Below are positions 45,610 to 54,518 of a stretch of DNA of 64,000 nt, piece after piece. The stretch spans positions 248,001-312,000 of the forward strand of contig NZ_FQUY01000001.1 in the NCBI RefSeq assembly GCF_900129195.1, written 5' to 3'. The notes under the pieces were generated by a model. That model saw only the letters and a list, made by a program, of their open reading frames with translations, was not told the origin of the DNA and searched no databases. Numbering within the stretch: position 1 is the first letter of the stretch; each line of letters starts with the position of its first letter. The translations under genes were made by a program, and so were the position numbers. The stretch is from Desulforamulus putei DSM 12395. Its GTDB lineage: Bacteria > Bacillota > Desulfotomaculia > Desulfotomaculales > Desulfotomaculaceae.

Positions 45610-47358
45610 ATGGGGAGGTATCATAAATTTTACCCAAGAGCCTGCGATTTGCACAATCTACCTGTCCAGGAAGTTGATGAGTCAATCTCTGTAAAAGAAG
45701 GACAGAGGTTGCTGCAATCAGGTCTTTTGGGTGGATTATTATTGCGTGTCAATGAACAATATATGGTTGTTTTATCCTCTGACTTAACATATGCCGAAGA
45801 AAGCGACCTATTGAACGCTGTGGCCCGGCGACCGGCTTTATTTATCTCTGAGCAATTAGCGCCTGCTGAACTGTTTAAACAATGGATGAAAAACCCGTCT
45901 GCGGTTCCTGTTATGAAGGATGCTTCTAATAAACCGACGGGCATGCTTGAACCTTTACATGTGGCCAATGCTCTCCATGCCGAACTGGTGAAAATTCGGA
46001 GTTATTTTGAAGCGGTATTGTGCCAGGTCAATGAAAGTGTTTGCGGCATCGATAAACAGCACCGGGTGGTTGTTTGGAACCCCAAGGCAGAAGAACTTTA
46101 CGGGGTCAAGGCGGAAGAAATTCTGTCTGCACGCATTGAAGATTTTTTCTCTAACCTGAGGGTCAGCAACTGTATGCATGAAAAGAAAGAATTAAAGGGC
46201 CATTACCACCAACCCTGTGAAGGAACCCATGTACTGATTAATTCAGCGCCGGTGCAAGCAGAGGATAAAGTAATCGGCGGCCTGTCCGTAGAGAAGGATA
46301 TTACCGAGCTGGTGCAGCTGAACCAGGAACTGACCAAAGCCAGTTCCCAGGTGAAATTGTTGGAACAGGAGATTCGTAAAATATCCGGTCAGGATTGTGC
46401 TTTTCGCAAACTGATCGGTCGCAGCCAGGCCATGCAAAACCTGATTGCCTTTGGCAAAAAGATCAGTACCACGGACGCAACGGTTTTGTTAAGAGGTGAA
46501 AGCGGCACCGGCAAGGAACTTTTGGCCCGTGCCATTCACCAAAACAGTCCCCGTCACATGAACCCCTTTATCGTGGTTAACTGCGGGGCCATCCCCAACA
46601 ACCTGTTTGAGAGTGAACTTTTCGGTTATGAGGGAGGGGCCTTCACCGGGGCAGACCGTAAAGGCAAACCCGGCATGTTTGAATTGGCCAACGGAGGAAC
46701 CCTGTTCCTGGATGAAATTGGCGAAATGCCCGTGGAAATGCAGGCCAAGCTGCTGCGGGTGCTGCAAGAAGGGGTCTTTTACCGGGTCGGCGGCTCGGAA
46801 CCTGTTCAGGTGAACGTAAGGGTGCTGGCAGCAACCCACCGGGATTTGGAGGCCATGATCAATCGCCGACAGTTCAGGGAAGACCTGTATTACAGATTGA
46901 ATGTGGTGTCCCTGGAAATCCCCCCGCTGCGGGAACGGCGGGAGGATATACCGGAACTGGTTCACCTGTTTTTACAGGAATTCTGCCGGAAATATGATAA
47001 ATCTATTAAAAAGATTGAGCCTGCCGTTATGACCTCCTTTTTGGATTACACCTGGCCGGGCAATGTACGGGAGTTAAAGAATGCCGTGGAAAGGCTGGTG
47101 GTTCTTACAGACGGGGATGTCATTGACGAACAATCCTTGCCGGAGAACCTGCGGAGAAATACCTATATTTCTTTGGTGACAAGTCCCGTCTCGCAGGGTA
47201 AACTGATGAATGTGGCGGTGGAAGCAGAAAAACAGTTAATTCTGAAGACCCTGCAGCAAGTCAGGGGTAACCGGTCGGAGGCCGCCCGGGTACTGGGAAT
47301 TCCCAGAAGCACATTGTATTACAAACTGCGTCAACTGGGCATTCCTGCAAAAGGATAA
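45610..47358 (+). CDS. Sigma-54-dependent transcriptional activator (CBS-like, PAS, AAA+, Fis-type HTH), 1
   Basis: Activator of 582 residues. The N-terminal ~130 residues resemble a degenerate CBS pair, followed by a PAS domain (about 135-235: [26 protein letters not shown]). The AAA+ domain (about 270-500) has [15 protein letters not shown], the sigma-54 contact GAFTGA and [10 protein letters not shown]. The C-terminal Fis-type helix-turn-helix is [20 protein letters not shown]. The ATG at 45610 has GGATGTGAT upstream, close to a full SD. No phospho-receiver domain, so it probably senses a small ligand directly. It sits between the two liv clusters and probably controls one of them. Confidence 0.92.
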   Translation: MGRYHKFYPRACDLHNLPVQEVDESISVKEGQRLLQSGLLGGLLLRVNEQYMVVLSSDLTYAEESDLLNAVARRPALFISEQLAPAELFKQWMKNPSAVPVMKDASNKPTGMLEPLHVANALHAELVKIRSYFEAVLCQVNESVCGIDKQHRVVVWNPKAEELYGVKAEEILSARIEDFFSNLRVSNCMHEKKELKGHYHQPCEGTHVLINSAPVQAEDKVIGGLSVEKDITELVQLNQELTKASSQVKLLEQEIRKISGQDCAFRKLIGRSQAMQNLIAFGKKISTTDATVLLRGESGTGKELLARAIHQNSPRHMNPFIVVNCGAIPNNLFESELFGYEGGAFTGADRKGKPGMFELANGGTLFLDEIGEMPVEMQAKLLRVLQEGVFYRVGGSEPVQVNVRVLAATHRDLEAMINRRQFREDLYYRLNVVSLEIPPLRERREDIPELVHLFLQEFCRKYDKSIKKIEPAVMTSFLDYTWPGNVRELKNAVERLVVLTDGDVIDEQSLPENLRRNTYISLVTSPVSQGKLMNVAVEAEKQLILKTLQQVRGNRSEAARVLGIPRSTLYYKLRQLGIPAKG

Positions 47359-47447
47359 ATATTCTTTTATTAACAGGAGGTGAGTATGTCCCATTAGTCG
47401 AATATTTACCAGTTAGAAAAAATAGAGAATGGAGGCAGATTAGAGAG

Positions 47448-48644
47448 ATGAAAAAAGGTAAATTATGGAAATTAATATCCTTTATGGTTATCACTGCCAT
47501 GTTGCTGGCCGGCTGTGGCGGTGGCGGCCAGGAGAAAAAGGCTGCGGAAGGGGATAAAGCAGCGGCTGGTGGCGACACCATTAAGATCGGTTTCTTGGGC
47601 GCTAAGACCGGCGGTCACGCAGCCTACGGCGTGGAAACTCTCAAAGGGATGAAAATGGCTGCCAAGGACATTAACGACGCAGGCGGCATCCTCGGCAAAA
47701 AGATTGAAATTATTGAAGAAGATCATGGCAGCAAAGTTTCCGAGGGTACTAACGTTACCCAGAAACTGATTACCCGTGACAAGGTTGTAGCCATCGTTGG
47801 AGACCCCACCACCGGTATTACCAAAGCAGCTGCGCCCATCGCCCAGCAAAATAAAGTTGTGCTGCTGTCCGCCGGCGCTGTAGGTACCGGTGTGGTTGAA
47901 ATCGGCGACTACATTTTCCGTGACACCCTGCTGGATGCTGTGGCTGCTCCGGCTGTCACCAAATACCTCAATGAAAAACTGGGCTGGAAGAAAGTCGCAG
48001 TTATCACTTCCATGAACAACGACTACAGCGTGGGTCTGACCAAGCTCTTTAAAGAAGCTCTGGCCGCCAACAAGATGGAAATTGTGGCTGAACAAAGCAT
48101 CCAGGACGGCGACCAGAATTTCGCCGCCCAGGTTACCGCCATTAAAGACAAGAATCCCGACGGTATTATTTTCACCGGTTACTACACCGAGGGCGGCCTG
48201 TTCATGAAGGAAGCCCGTAAGCAGGGTATGAAAGCCGTTATGGTAGGCGGCGACGGCCTGCTGTCCGATGTGCTGATGAAGATGGGGGGCGACGCTGTAG
48301 AAGGCAGCATGGTTTACTGCGGTTTTGCTGCTGATGAAGCCAAAGCCGGCGAAAAGACCAAGAAGTTTATCGAAGCTTATAAAGCAGGCAACAACGGCGC
48401 TCTGCCCGATATGTTCTCCGCCCAGGGCTATGACGCTGTAATGCTGATTGCCGATGCCATCAAGGCTGCCGGCAGCGACAACCCCGAGAAGTTCCGTGCT
48501 GAACTGGCCAAGACCAAAGATTGGATCGGTGTGTCCGGTACCATTACTTTCCGGGAAAACCGCGAACCCATCAAGAGCCCTGTTTACCTGCTGGAAGTGA
48601 AGGGCGGCAAGTTCGTGGTAAAAGATACTGTTGACGTGAAATAA
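47448..48644 (+). CDS. ABC transporter substrate-binding lipoprotein, LivK type, cluster 2
   Basis: Peripla_BP_6 family, 398 residues. The lipoprotein signal MKKGKLWKLISFMVITAMLLAGC ends at lipobox LLAGC. The mature protein starts with IKIGFLGAKTGGHAAYG and NDAGGILGKKIEI. It is clearly a diverged relative of the cluster 1 protein, so a different ligand range is likely. ATG 47448 has AATGGAGG upstream. A tiny frame with a strong SD lies in its leader (47386-47397). Confidence 0.93.
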   Translation: MKKGKLWKLISFMVITAMLLAGCGGGGQEKKAAEGDKAAAGGDTIKIGFLGAKTGGHAAYGVETLKGMKMAAKDINDAGGILGKKIEIIEEDHGSKVSEGTNVTQKLITRDKVVAIVGDPTTGITKAAAPIAQQNKVVLLSAGAVGTGVVEIGDYIFRDTLLDAVAAPAVTKYLNEKLGWKKVAVITSMNNDYSVGLTKLFKEALAANKMEIVAEQSIQDGDQNFAAQVTAIKDKNPDGIIFTGYYTEGGLFMKEARKQGMKAVMVGGDGLLSDVLMKMGGDAVEGSMVYCGFAADEAKAGEKTKKFIEAYKAGNNGALPDMFSAQGYDAVMLIADAIKAAGSDNPEKFRAELAKTKDWIGVSGTITFRENREPIKSPVYLLEVKGGKFVVKDTVDVK

Positions 48645-48671
48645 TCGATCACAGTTAATTGAAAATAAACG

Positions 48672-48707
48672 GGTTGCAGCCATTCACGTTTCGTAATGGC
48701 TGCAACC
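48672..48707 (+). other. Hairpin between livK and livH, cluster 2
   Basis: GGTTGCAGCCATT and AATGGCTGCAACC form a perfect 13-base-pair stem with a 10-base loop. No T-tract follows. Same location as the hairpin of cluster 1 but a different sequence. Confidence 0.7.
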
Positions 48708-48742
48708 ATTGTTTAAATACCCCGCAGGAAGGAGATGATAGA

Positions 48743-49615
48743 ATGCTGTCGCAGCAGTTATTGAACGGAATAACATTGGGTGCAACCTACGCTCTCATAG
48801 CCTTGGGCTATACCATGGTATACGGTATTATTCAATTAATTAATTTTGCCCACGGAGAAATCTATATGGTAGGAGCCTTCGTCGGGGTGTTGATGGTTTC
48901 AGTGTTTCAGCAGGGACTGCTGGTTTCATTGGTTGCCGCCATGCTGGCCTGTATGATCATGGGGGTCACCATTGAGCGTATCGCTTATCGCCCGCTGCGC
49001 CGGTCCACTCGCCTGGCTCCTTTAATTTCCGCCATCGGCGTCTCGATCTTTTTGCAAACCCTGATGACGAAAATTAAGGGACCGCAGCCCGTTGCCTTTC
49101 CCCCTGTCATAAATGATGCCCTTTATAAATTGGGTCCGGTTGAGATCAGTAAGGTCCAAATTATTATTTTGATCGTTGCCAGTCTGCTTATGGCGGGACT
49201 TCACTTCATTGTCAAATATGTGAAAATCGGTAAAGCCATGCGGGCAGCATCGGAAGATTATGATACCGCTGCCTTAATGGGGATTAACGTCAACCGGGTC
49301 ATTTCATTTACCTTTGCCATTGGCTCCGCACTGGCTGCAGCGGGTGGTGTGCTGGTAGGGATCTACTTTAACTCGGTATCTCCTTTTATGGGTGTTTTAG
49401 CCGGTCTCAAGGCCTTTTGTGCCGCCGTTTTAGGAGGGATTGGCAGCATTCCCGGAGCCATGTTAGGTGGGCTTTTCTTGGGGGTCGCGGAAACCCTTGG
49501 TGTTGCCGGCGGCTTTGACCTGTATAAAGACGCCATTGCCTTCACTTTATTGATTATTGTATTGCTTTTCCGGCCCACCGGGTTGCTGGGACGACCAATC
49601 CAGAGGAAAGTGTAG
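48743..49615 (+). CDS. livH: Branched-chain amino acid ABC transporter permease LivH, cluster 2
   Basis: Permease of 290 residues starting MLSQQLLNGITLGATYALIALGYTMVYG, the LivH signature, with GGAAGGAGATG before ATG 48743. About eight membrane helices. The frame is open upstream through the hairpin but has no ribosome site there. It ends 10 bases before livM. Confidence 0.95.
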   Translation: MLSQQLLNGITLGATYALIALGYTMVYGIIQLINFAHGEIYMVGAFVGVLMVSVFQQGLLVSLVAAMLACMIMGVTIERIAYRPLRRSTRLAPLISAIGVSIFLQTLMTKIKGPQPVAFPPVINDALYKLGPVEISKVQIIILIVASLLMAGLHFIVKYVKIGKAMRAASEDYDTAALMGINVNRVISFTFAIGSALAAAGGVLVGIYFNSVSPFMGVLAGLKAFCAAVLGGIGSIPGAMLGGLFLGVAETLGVAGGFDLYKDAIAFTLLIIVLLFRPTGLLGRPIQRKV

Positions 49616-49625
49616 GTAGATATTC

Positions 49626-50525
49626 ATGGATAGCATTTTCAGCATGTTTTTAAATGACTATTATATTCAGGTACTGACAATGTTGGGTATCTATCTGATC
49701 GGCGCCTTGGGGCTAAACCTGATTACAGGTGTCACCGGACAACTCTCCTTCGGGCATGCGGCTTTTTTGAGTATTGGCGCTTACACGTCGGCTATTTTAA
49801 GTCTTAAACTTCATACGCCCTTCGGGTTGGCTATTTTAGCCGGGGGCCTGATGGCAGGTCTCTGGGGAGTATTATTGGGTTATCCTACCTTACGTTTAAC
49901 CGGAGACTATTTAGGAATTGCCACCCTGGGTTTTGGTGAAATTGTTCGGGTTGTTTTTTTAAACATGACCATTACCGGCGGCGCTTTAGGATTGGCGGGC
50001 ATACCCCGCAACACAACGCTGACCGTGGTGTTGCTTGTGGTCATTTTGAGTGTCTGGGCTATGGTTCGATTGGAAAATTCTCGCTTCGGCCGTTCCCTGG
50101 TGGCGATTCGTGAGGACGAGATCGCTGCGGAAGCCATGGGCGTTAATATTACCACCGCCAAAATCACCGCCTTTGCCATCGGCACATTTCTGGCAGGCAT
50201 CAGTGGCGGATTGTATGCTCACTTGATCCAATACCTGAATCCCTCTGATTTTGGATTTCTTAAGTCTTTTGAATTTCTGACCTTCATTGTGCTGGGTGGA
50301 TTGGGCAGTATCCCCGGTGTAATTCTCGGCACCAGCGTCCTTACCCTGGCGCCTGAATTTTTACGCTTTATCTCAGATTACCGGATGCTGGTTTATGGTT
50401 TGTTGATGGTATTTATGATGATTGTTCGTCCCAGAGGTTTGCTGGGCGGCGTGCAGTTAAGACGCCTTTTCGCCAAAAAGAATGTTCAACAGACCGGCAC
50501 CTCCGCTTCCGGCGGGGCCAACTGA
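49626..50525 (+). CDS. livM: Branched-chain amino acid ABC transporter permease LivM, cluster 2
   Basis: Permease of 299 residues with the LivM blocks GVTGQLSFGHAAFLSIGAY and LRLTGDYLGIATLGFGEIVR. It lacks the longer N-terminal segment of the cluster 1 LivM. Ribosome site TAGGTAG upstream. The next gene begins 14 bases downstream. Confidence 0.94.
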   Translation: MDSIFSMFLNDYYIQVLTMLGIYLIGALGLNLITGVTGQLSFGHAAFLSIGAYTSAILSLKLHTPFGLAILAGGLMAGLWGVLLGYPTLRLTGDYLGIATLGFGEIVRVVFLNMTITGGALGLAGIPRNTTLTVVLLVVILSVWAMVRLENSRFGRSLVAIREDEIAAEAMGVNITTAKITAFAIGTFLAGISGGLYAHLIQYLNPSDFGFLKSFEFLTFIVLGGLGSIPGVILGTSVLTLAPEFLRFISDYRMLVYGLLMVFMMIVRPRGLLGGVQLRRLFAKKNVQQTGTSASGGAN

Positions 50526-50539
50526 TGGGGGTGAAATAC

Positions 50540-51310
50540 ATGACAAAGACAATTTTGGAGTTGGACAACGTTACCATCCGTTTCGGTGGCCTCACTGCGG
50601 TGGACAGTGTGGATATGAAAATAGAAGAAGGCACCATCCGTGCCTTAATCGGTCCCAACGGGGCGGGAAAGAGTACCATCTTTAACTTGATTACCGGTAT
50701 TTATGCCCCCACTGCCGGAGAAATTCGGTTTATGGGAAATAAGATTAACGGTCTGAAACCCCATGTGATTACCAAAATGGGAATTGCCAGGACCTTTCAA
50801 AATATTCGTTTGTTCGGTGAAATGACTGTCCTGGATAATGTTAAAATCGGCATGCACTGCAGGACATGCACCGGTTTTCTAGGGGCCCTTGTGCGCAGTC
50901 CCCGGGTAAAGGCAGAGGAAAGGGCCATTACGGAAGCTTCCATGGAAGCGCTGAAATTAATGGAACTGGATCACAAGGCGGACGAGTTGGCCATGAACCT
51001 GCCCTATGGCGAACAGCGCCGCCTGGAAATTGCCAGGGCGCTGGCCAGCCGGCCCAAACTGATTTTACTGGACGAACCTGCTGCAGGAATGAACCCGCAG
51101 GAAAAGCAAACCCTTATGAGTATGATTCGAAAAATACAGGCTATGGGCCTTACCATATTTTTAGTTGAGCATGACATGAAGTTTGTCATGAGTTTGTCCG
51201 ATCGCATTGCTGTTTTAGACTACGGCAGAAAAATTGCAGCAGGTTCCCCGGCAGAGGTCCAGCGGAACCCGGCAGTGATTGCCGCCTATTTGGGAAAGGA
51301 AGTGGTTTAG
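50540..51310 (+). CDS. livG: Branched-chain amino acid ABC transporter ATPase LivG, cluster 2
   Basis: ATPase of 256 residues with GPNGAGKST, LPYGEQRRLEIARAL and LILLDEPAAGMNPQE. ATG 50540 is chosen because GGGGGTG lies 6 bases upstream; an ATG at 50525 lies at the livM stop. It is followed by livF after 3 bases. Confidence 0.95.
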   Translation: MTKTILELDNVTIRFGGLTAVDSVDMKIEEGTIRALIGPNGAGKSTIFNLITGIYAPTAGEIRFMGNKINGLKPHVITKMGIARTFQNIRLFGEMTVLDNVKIGMHCRTCTGFLGALVRSPRVKAEERAITEASMEALKLMELDHKADELAMNLPYGEQRRLEIARALASRPKLILLDEPAAGMNPQEKQTLMSMIRKIQAMGLTIFLVEHDMKFVMSLSDRIAVLDYGRKIAAGSPAEVQRNPAVIAAYLGKEVV

Positions 51311-51313
51311 CCC

Positions 51314-52021
51314 ATGCTGCTTGAAGTCAATGACCTGCATGTTTCCTATGGGGCTATTCGGGCGCTGAAAGGTATTTTCTGCCAGGTAGGAGAAGGCGAA
51401 ATTGTGGCGTTAATCGGCGCCAACGGCGCCGGAAAAACCACTACCCTGCGTACCATTTCGGGGCTTATTCGCCCCCAATCGGGTACTATTACCTACAAAG
51501 GACAACCGATCACCAAAATGCCCCCGCACCAGATTGTCAGCTTGGGAATTTGCCAGGTGCCGGAAGGCCGCCGGGTGTTTACCAGAATGACCGTTTTGGA
51601 AAACCTGGAAATGGGGGCATACACCCGTAAAGATAAAGCAAATGTAAAGGCGGATATTGAAAAGGTCTTTCAACGTTTCCCGAGGTTGGCGGAACGGAAG
51701 TCTCAGTTGGCCGGCACCCTTTCCGGCGGAGAACAACAAATGCTGGCCATGGGGCGGGCCTTAATGTCCCGACCTACGGTCTTACTGATGGACGAACCCT
51801 CCATGGGTCTAGCTCCCATGCTTGTGCAGGAAATATTTTCCATTATTAAAGAGATTAACCAGGCCGGTACCACCATTTTGCTGGTGGAGCAAAATGCTCA
51901 CATGGCCTTATCCATCGCCAACAGGGCCTATGTATTGGAAACAGGGGAAATCGTGCTGTCGGGTCCGGCCAGGGATTTGGCCAATAATCCGGAAGTACAA
52001 AAGGCCTATTTGGGTGAATAA
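51314..52021 (+). CDS. livF: Branched-chain amino acid ABC transporter ATPase LivF, cluster 2
   Basis: ATPase of 235 residues with GANGAGKTT, LSGGEQQMLAMGRALM and LLMDEPSMGLAP. It ends in AYLGE. Last gene of transporter cluster 2; a perfect hairpin follows 9 bases after its stop. Confidence 0.95.
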   Translation: MLLEVNDLHVSYGAIRALKGIFCQVGEGEIVALIGANGAGKTTTLRTISGLIRPQSGTITYKGQPITKMPPHQIVSLGICQVPEGRRVFTRMTVLENLEMGAYTRKDKANVKADIEKVFQRFPRLAERKSQLAGTLSGGEQQMLAMGRALMSRPTVLLMDEPSMGLAPMLVQEIFSIIKEINQAGTTILLVEQNAHMALSIANRAYVLETGEIVLSGPARDLANNPEVQKAYLGE

Positions 52022-52030
52022 TAAAGTAAA

Positions 52031-52063
52031 ACCTGAAAGTAGGAAAAGGTCCTACTTTCAGGT
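52031..52063 (+). other. Hairpin after livF, cluster 2
   Basis: ACCTGAAAGTAGG and CCTACTTTCAGGT form a perfect 13-base-pair stem with a 7-base loop. It lacks a T-run, so it could be a weak terminator or a 3' stabiliser of the operon message. Confidence 0.6.
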
Positions 52064-52143
52064 GTGTATACAATATAATTTATGCTTGTTGCTTTCTAAG
52101 TACAAGCTTGAGATACGTCAGGGTTAAAGGACATAATTTTTTA

Positions 52144-52192
52144 TCTAACCCTCTAACCTCTCACATCTCACTTCTCACTTCTCACTTCACAA
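52144..52192. repeat. Heptanucleotide array, TTCTCAC family
   Basis: Contiguous 7-base units TCTAACC, CTCTAAC, CTCTCAC, ATCTCAC, TTCTCAC, TTCTCAC, TTCACAA. It lies between the liv hairpin and the second activator gene, ending 16 bases before its start codon. Same period as the other arrays, different sequence. Confidence 0.8.
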
Positions 52193-52208
52193 AGACTGGG
52201 GTGATCGC

Positions 52209-53936
52209 ATGCACAAAGGATTTTTGACAGTCAAAGACATGTTGTATAAAGACCTTCTACCTGTTACTCCAGAGACTACAATTGGCGAAGTGAGGGAAAA
52301 GGGAATCCCTAACCGCCCTGTGGTGCTGGCCATGGAAGGGGACAGATTGGTGGGGGTTTTACTCTGGAAGGATGTCATAAACCGCAAGTTAGAATCAGAT
52401 GTACAAGTAAGACAGGTTATGAAAAGGGATTTTTCCTCGCTGGATGAAGAGGACATGGAGAGGGAAATACTTGCCTTCCTGCCTGAATTACGCTACCATG
52501 CCCTGGTTTGCAGAAACAGCCAGGGTAACGTTCTGGGCGTTTTATCCTATGACCAGGTCTTTCACGATCTGGCCCTGCGGGTCTGTGAAACTGAGGCGCG
52601 TATTAATGCAGTGGTAGAGACGGTAGACGAAGCCATCTGCATTGTTGACAGTTCAGACAGAGTGATTACCTGGAACAGCCGGGCGGAAGAGCTGTATGGC
52701 ATCAAAGCCCAGGACATCGTGGGAAAGCCCATTCACCAGTTTTTTTCCAACCTGGTTGTCACCAGAGTCAATAAAGAATGGGAAGAAATTCGTTCCCTGC
52801 ATCACCAGCCGGTGGAAGGCACCCATGTATTAATTAACGCCACCCCTGTCCGGTTGGGACCCAAGGTGATCGGCGGCGTTACCGCTGAAAGAGATATTAC
52901 CGAAATTGTCCAACTTAACCAAAAGCTAAACCAGGCCAGTTCCCAGGTGAAGCGTTTAGAAAATGAGATTCACAAGATTTCCACCGGCAGAAATCCCTTT
53001 GCAGCCATCAAGGGGCATCACAAACGGTTGGTGGAACTCATCAACATCGCCAGAAAAGCGGCTTCCACCAGTGCGGCAGTCCTATTAAGGGGAGAAAGCG
53101 GCACAGGAAAAGAGCTGTTTGCCAAAGCCATTCATGAGGCCAGTCCCAGGGCAGATAAGAAATTTTCTGTCATTAATTGCGCTGCCATCCCTCCGAGCCT
53201 GTTTGAGAGCGAGATGTTTGGCTATGAAGGCGGCGCCTTTACAGGGGCGGATAAAAGGGGCAAGGTGGGTGTCTTTGAGATGGCGGACGGCGGAACCCTG
53301 TTTATGGATGAAATTGGCGAGCTGCCCCTGGACATGCAGGTGAAACTTTTAAGGGTCCTGCAGGACGGAGTATTCTACCGGGTAGGCGGTTCCACACCGG
53401 TCAAGGTGGATGTAAGAATCATTGCCGCCACCAACCGGTCTTTAGAAGAAATGATGGCCAACGGCCAATTCCGGGAAGACCTTTATTACCGGCTAAATGT
53501 TGTTTCTCTGGAGATCCCGCCCCTCAGAGAACGACGGGAGGATATTCCTGAACTGGTTTACTTGTTCCTGCAGGAGTTCAGCCAGCTATATAACAAACAA
53601 ATCAGCAAACTGGAACCGGGCGTGATGGCCACCTTTTTGGCTTATTCCTGGCCCGGCAATATCCGACAACTGAAAAATGTCATCGAACGCATGGTCATCC
53701 TGACAGAAGGAGATACCGTGCCGGAAAGCGCCATTCCCGACTCTTTGAAGCTCAGTTCCCGCCAGGATCAGGTAACTACCACCGTTGGTCTGGCTTCGGT
53801 GACCGAACAAACGGAACGGGAACTGATCATCCGTACGTTAAAACAAGTGAACGGCAACCGGTCCGAAGCAGCCCGTATGCTGGGCATTCCCAGAAGCACC
53901 CTCTACTACAAAATGCACCAACTAGGGATCATGTAA
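52209..53936 (+). CDS. Sigma-54-dependent transcriptional activator (two CBS, PAS, AAA+, Fis-type HTH), 2
   Basis: Activator of 575 residues, paralogous to the one at 45610. Two recognisable CBS repeats come first (about 5-60 and 62-122: LTVKDMLYKDLLPVTP, then VRQVMKRDFSSLDEED), then a PAS domain (about 135-240). The AAA+ core has [21 protein letters not shown] and LFMDEIGELP; the HTH is [23 protein letters not shown] pairs often bind adenine nucleotides, so energy sensing is possible. GGGGTGATC precedes the ATG. It lies just upstream of the dehydrogenase genes, a probable target. Confidence 0.93.
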   Translation: MHKGFLTVKDMLYKDLLPVTPETTIGEVREKGIPNRPVVLAMEGDRLVGVLLWKDVINRKLESDVQVRQVMKRDFSSLDEEDMEREILAFLPELRYHALVCRNSQGNVLGVLSYDQVFHDLALRVCETEARINAVVETVDEAICIVDSSDRVITWNSRAEELYGIKAQDIVGKPIHQFFSNLVVTRVNKEWEEIRSLHHQPVEGTHVLINATPVRLGPKVIGGVTAERDITEIVQLNQKLNQASSQVKRLENEIHKISTGRNPFAAIKGHHKRLVELINIARKAASTSAAVLLRGESGTGKELFAKAIHEASPRADKKFSVINCAAIPPSLFESEMFGYEGGAFTGADKRGKVGVFEMADGGTLFMDEIGELPLDMQVKLLRVLQDGVFYRVGGSTPVKVDVRIIAATNRSLEEMMANGQFREDLYYRLNVVSLEIPPLRERREDIPELVYLFLQEFSQLYNKQISKLEPGVMATFLAYSWPGNIRQLKNVIERMVILTEGDTVPESAIPDSLKLSSRQDQVTTTVGLASVTEQTERELIIRTLKQVNGNRSEAARMLGIPRSTLYYKMHQLGIM

Positions 53937-54024
53937 CAGGTTTATTAAAGGACTGTTCAAACAACTGTGTCCAATGTCACCGGGTTTTGTGCAAAAACTT
54001 ATACAATTTTACTGTGGTTTTCAG

Positions 54025-54055
54025 AAAAAACACGTATGTACGTGTTTTTTCTTTT
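54025..54055 (+). terminator. Intrinsic terminator after the second activator
   Basis: AAAAAACACGTA pairs with TACGTGTTTTTT across a 2-base loop, followed by CTTTT. It separates the regulator from the dehydrogenase operon. Confidence 0.9.
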
Positions 54056-54111
54056 ATAAATTTCTTTTTTAAAAAAATTTAATCTATTCAAAGAACAAGT
54101 AAATTCAACCC

Positions 54112-54127
54112 TGGCAGCGCCTTTGTC
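54112..54127 (+). promoter_or_regulatory. Weak sigma-54 promoter candidate before the dehydrogenase operon
   Basis: TGGCAGCGCCTTTGTC has the -24 GG and a -12 element with 10 bases between, but the -12 GC is GT here. It is 86 bases upstream of the first gene start and directly downstream of a sigma-54 activator gene. Low confidence. Confidence 0.3.
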
Positions 54128-54212
54128 AGGCTGTCCTGTGCATCCCGGGAGGAATGTTGTCTTTTTAGGCATGGATTTTGCTATAAATAACTCCATGAGG
54201 AGGTATGGGCCC

Positions 54213-54518
54213 ATGCGTATAAGTCAACATCCCATATTGGAATTTAAGACCGGAACCAAAGTAAAATTTACCTTCGACGGCAGGGAATTGGAGGGTTACG
54301 AAGGCGAAACCATTGCTGCGGCACTCCATGCCGCGGGGATTCGCGTTATGCGGGAAAGCGGGCATTTGCACCGTCCCCGGGGATTGTTTTGTAATATCGG
54401 GAACTGTTCATCCTGCTTAATGGTGGTGGACGGGGAACCCAACGTAAGGGTTTGTGTGGAACGCCTGCGCGAGGGAATGGTGGTTGAAACCCAGAAGGGG
54501 AAAGGTGAGCTGAAGTGA
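54213..54518 (+). CDS. Small [2Fe-2S] subunit of a split amino-acid/amine dehydrogenase (HcnA-like)
   Basis: Protein of 101 residues with a Fer2_4-type [2Fe-2S] fold: Cys60, Cys65, Cys68 and Cys81 (FCNIGNCSSCLMVVDG then VRVC). Such a domain is the N-terminal part of sarcosine oxidase alpha or the HcnA subunit of hydrogen cyanide synthase. ATG 54213 follows GAGGAGGT with 8-base spacing; the frame extends upstream without a ribosome site. It overlaps the FAD gene by 4 bases and would shuttle electrons from the catalytic subunit. Confidence 0.88.
   Translation: MRISQHPILEFKTGTKVKFTFDGRELEGYEGETIAAALHAAGIRVMRESGHLHRPRGLFCNIGNCSSCLMVVDGEPNVRVCVERLREGMVVETQKGKGELK

Noticed and set aside
47472-48683. 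A 403-codon open frame on the - strand opposite the second livK
   Set aside because: It mirrors livK codon use, has no ribosome site and resembles no family. livK has a signal peptide and full family motifs.
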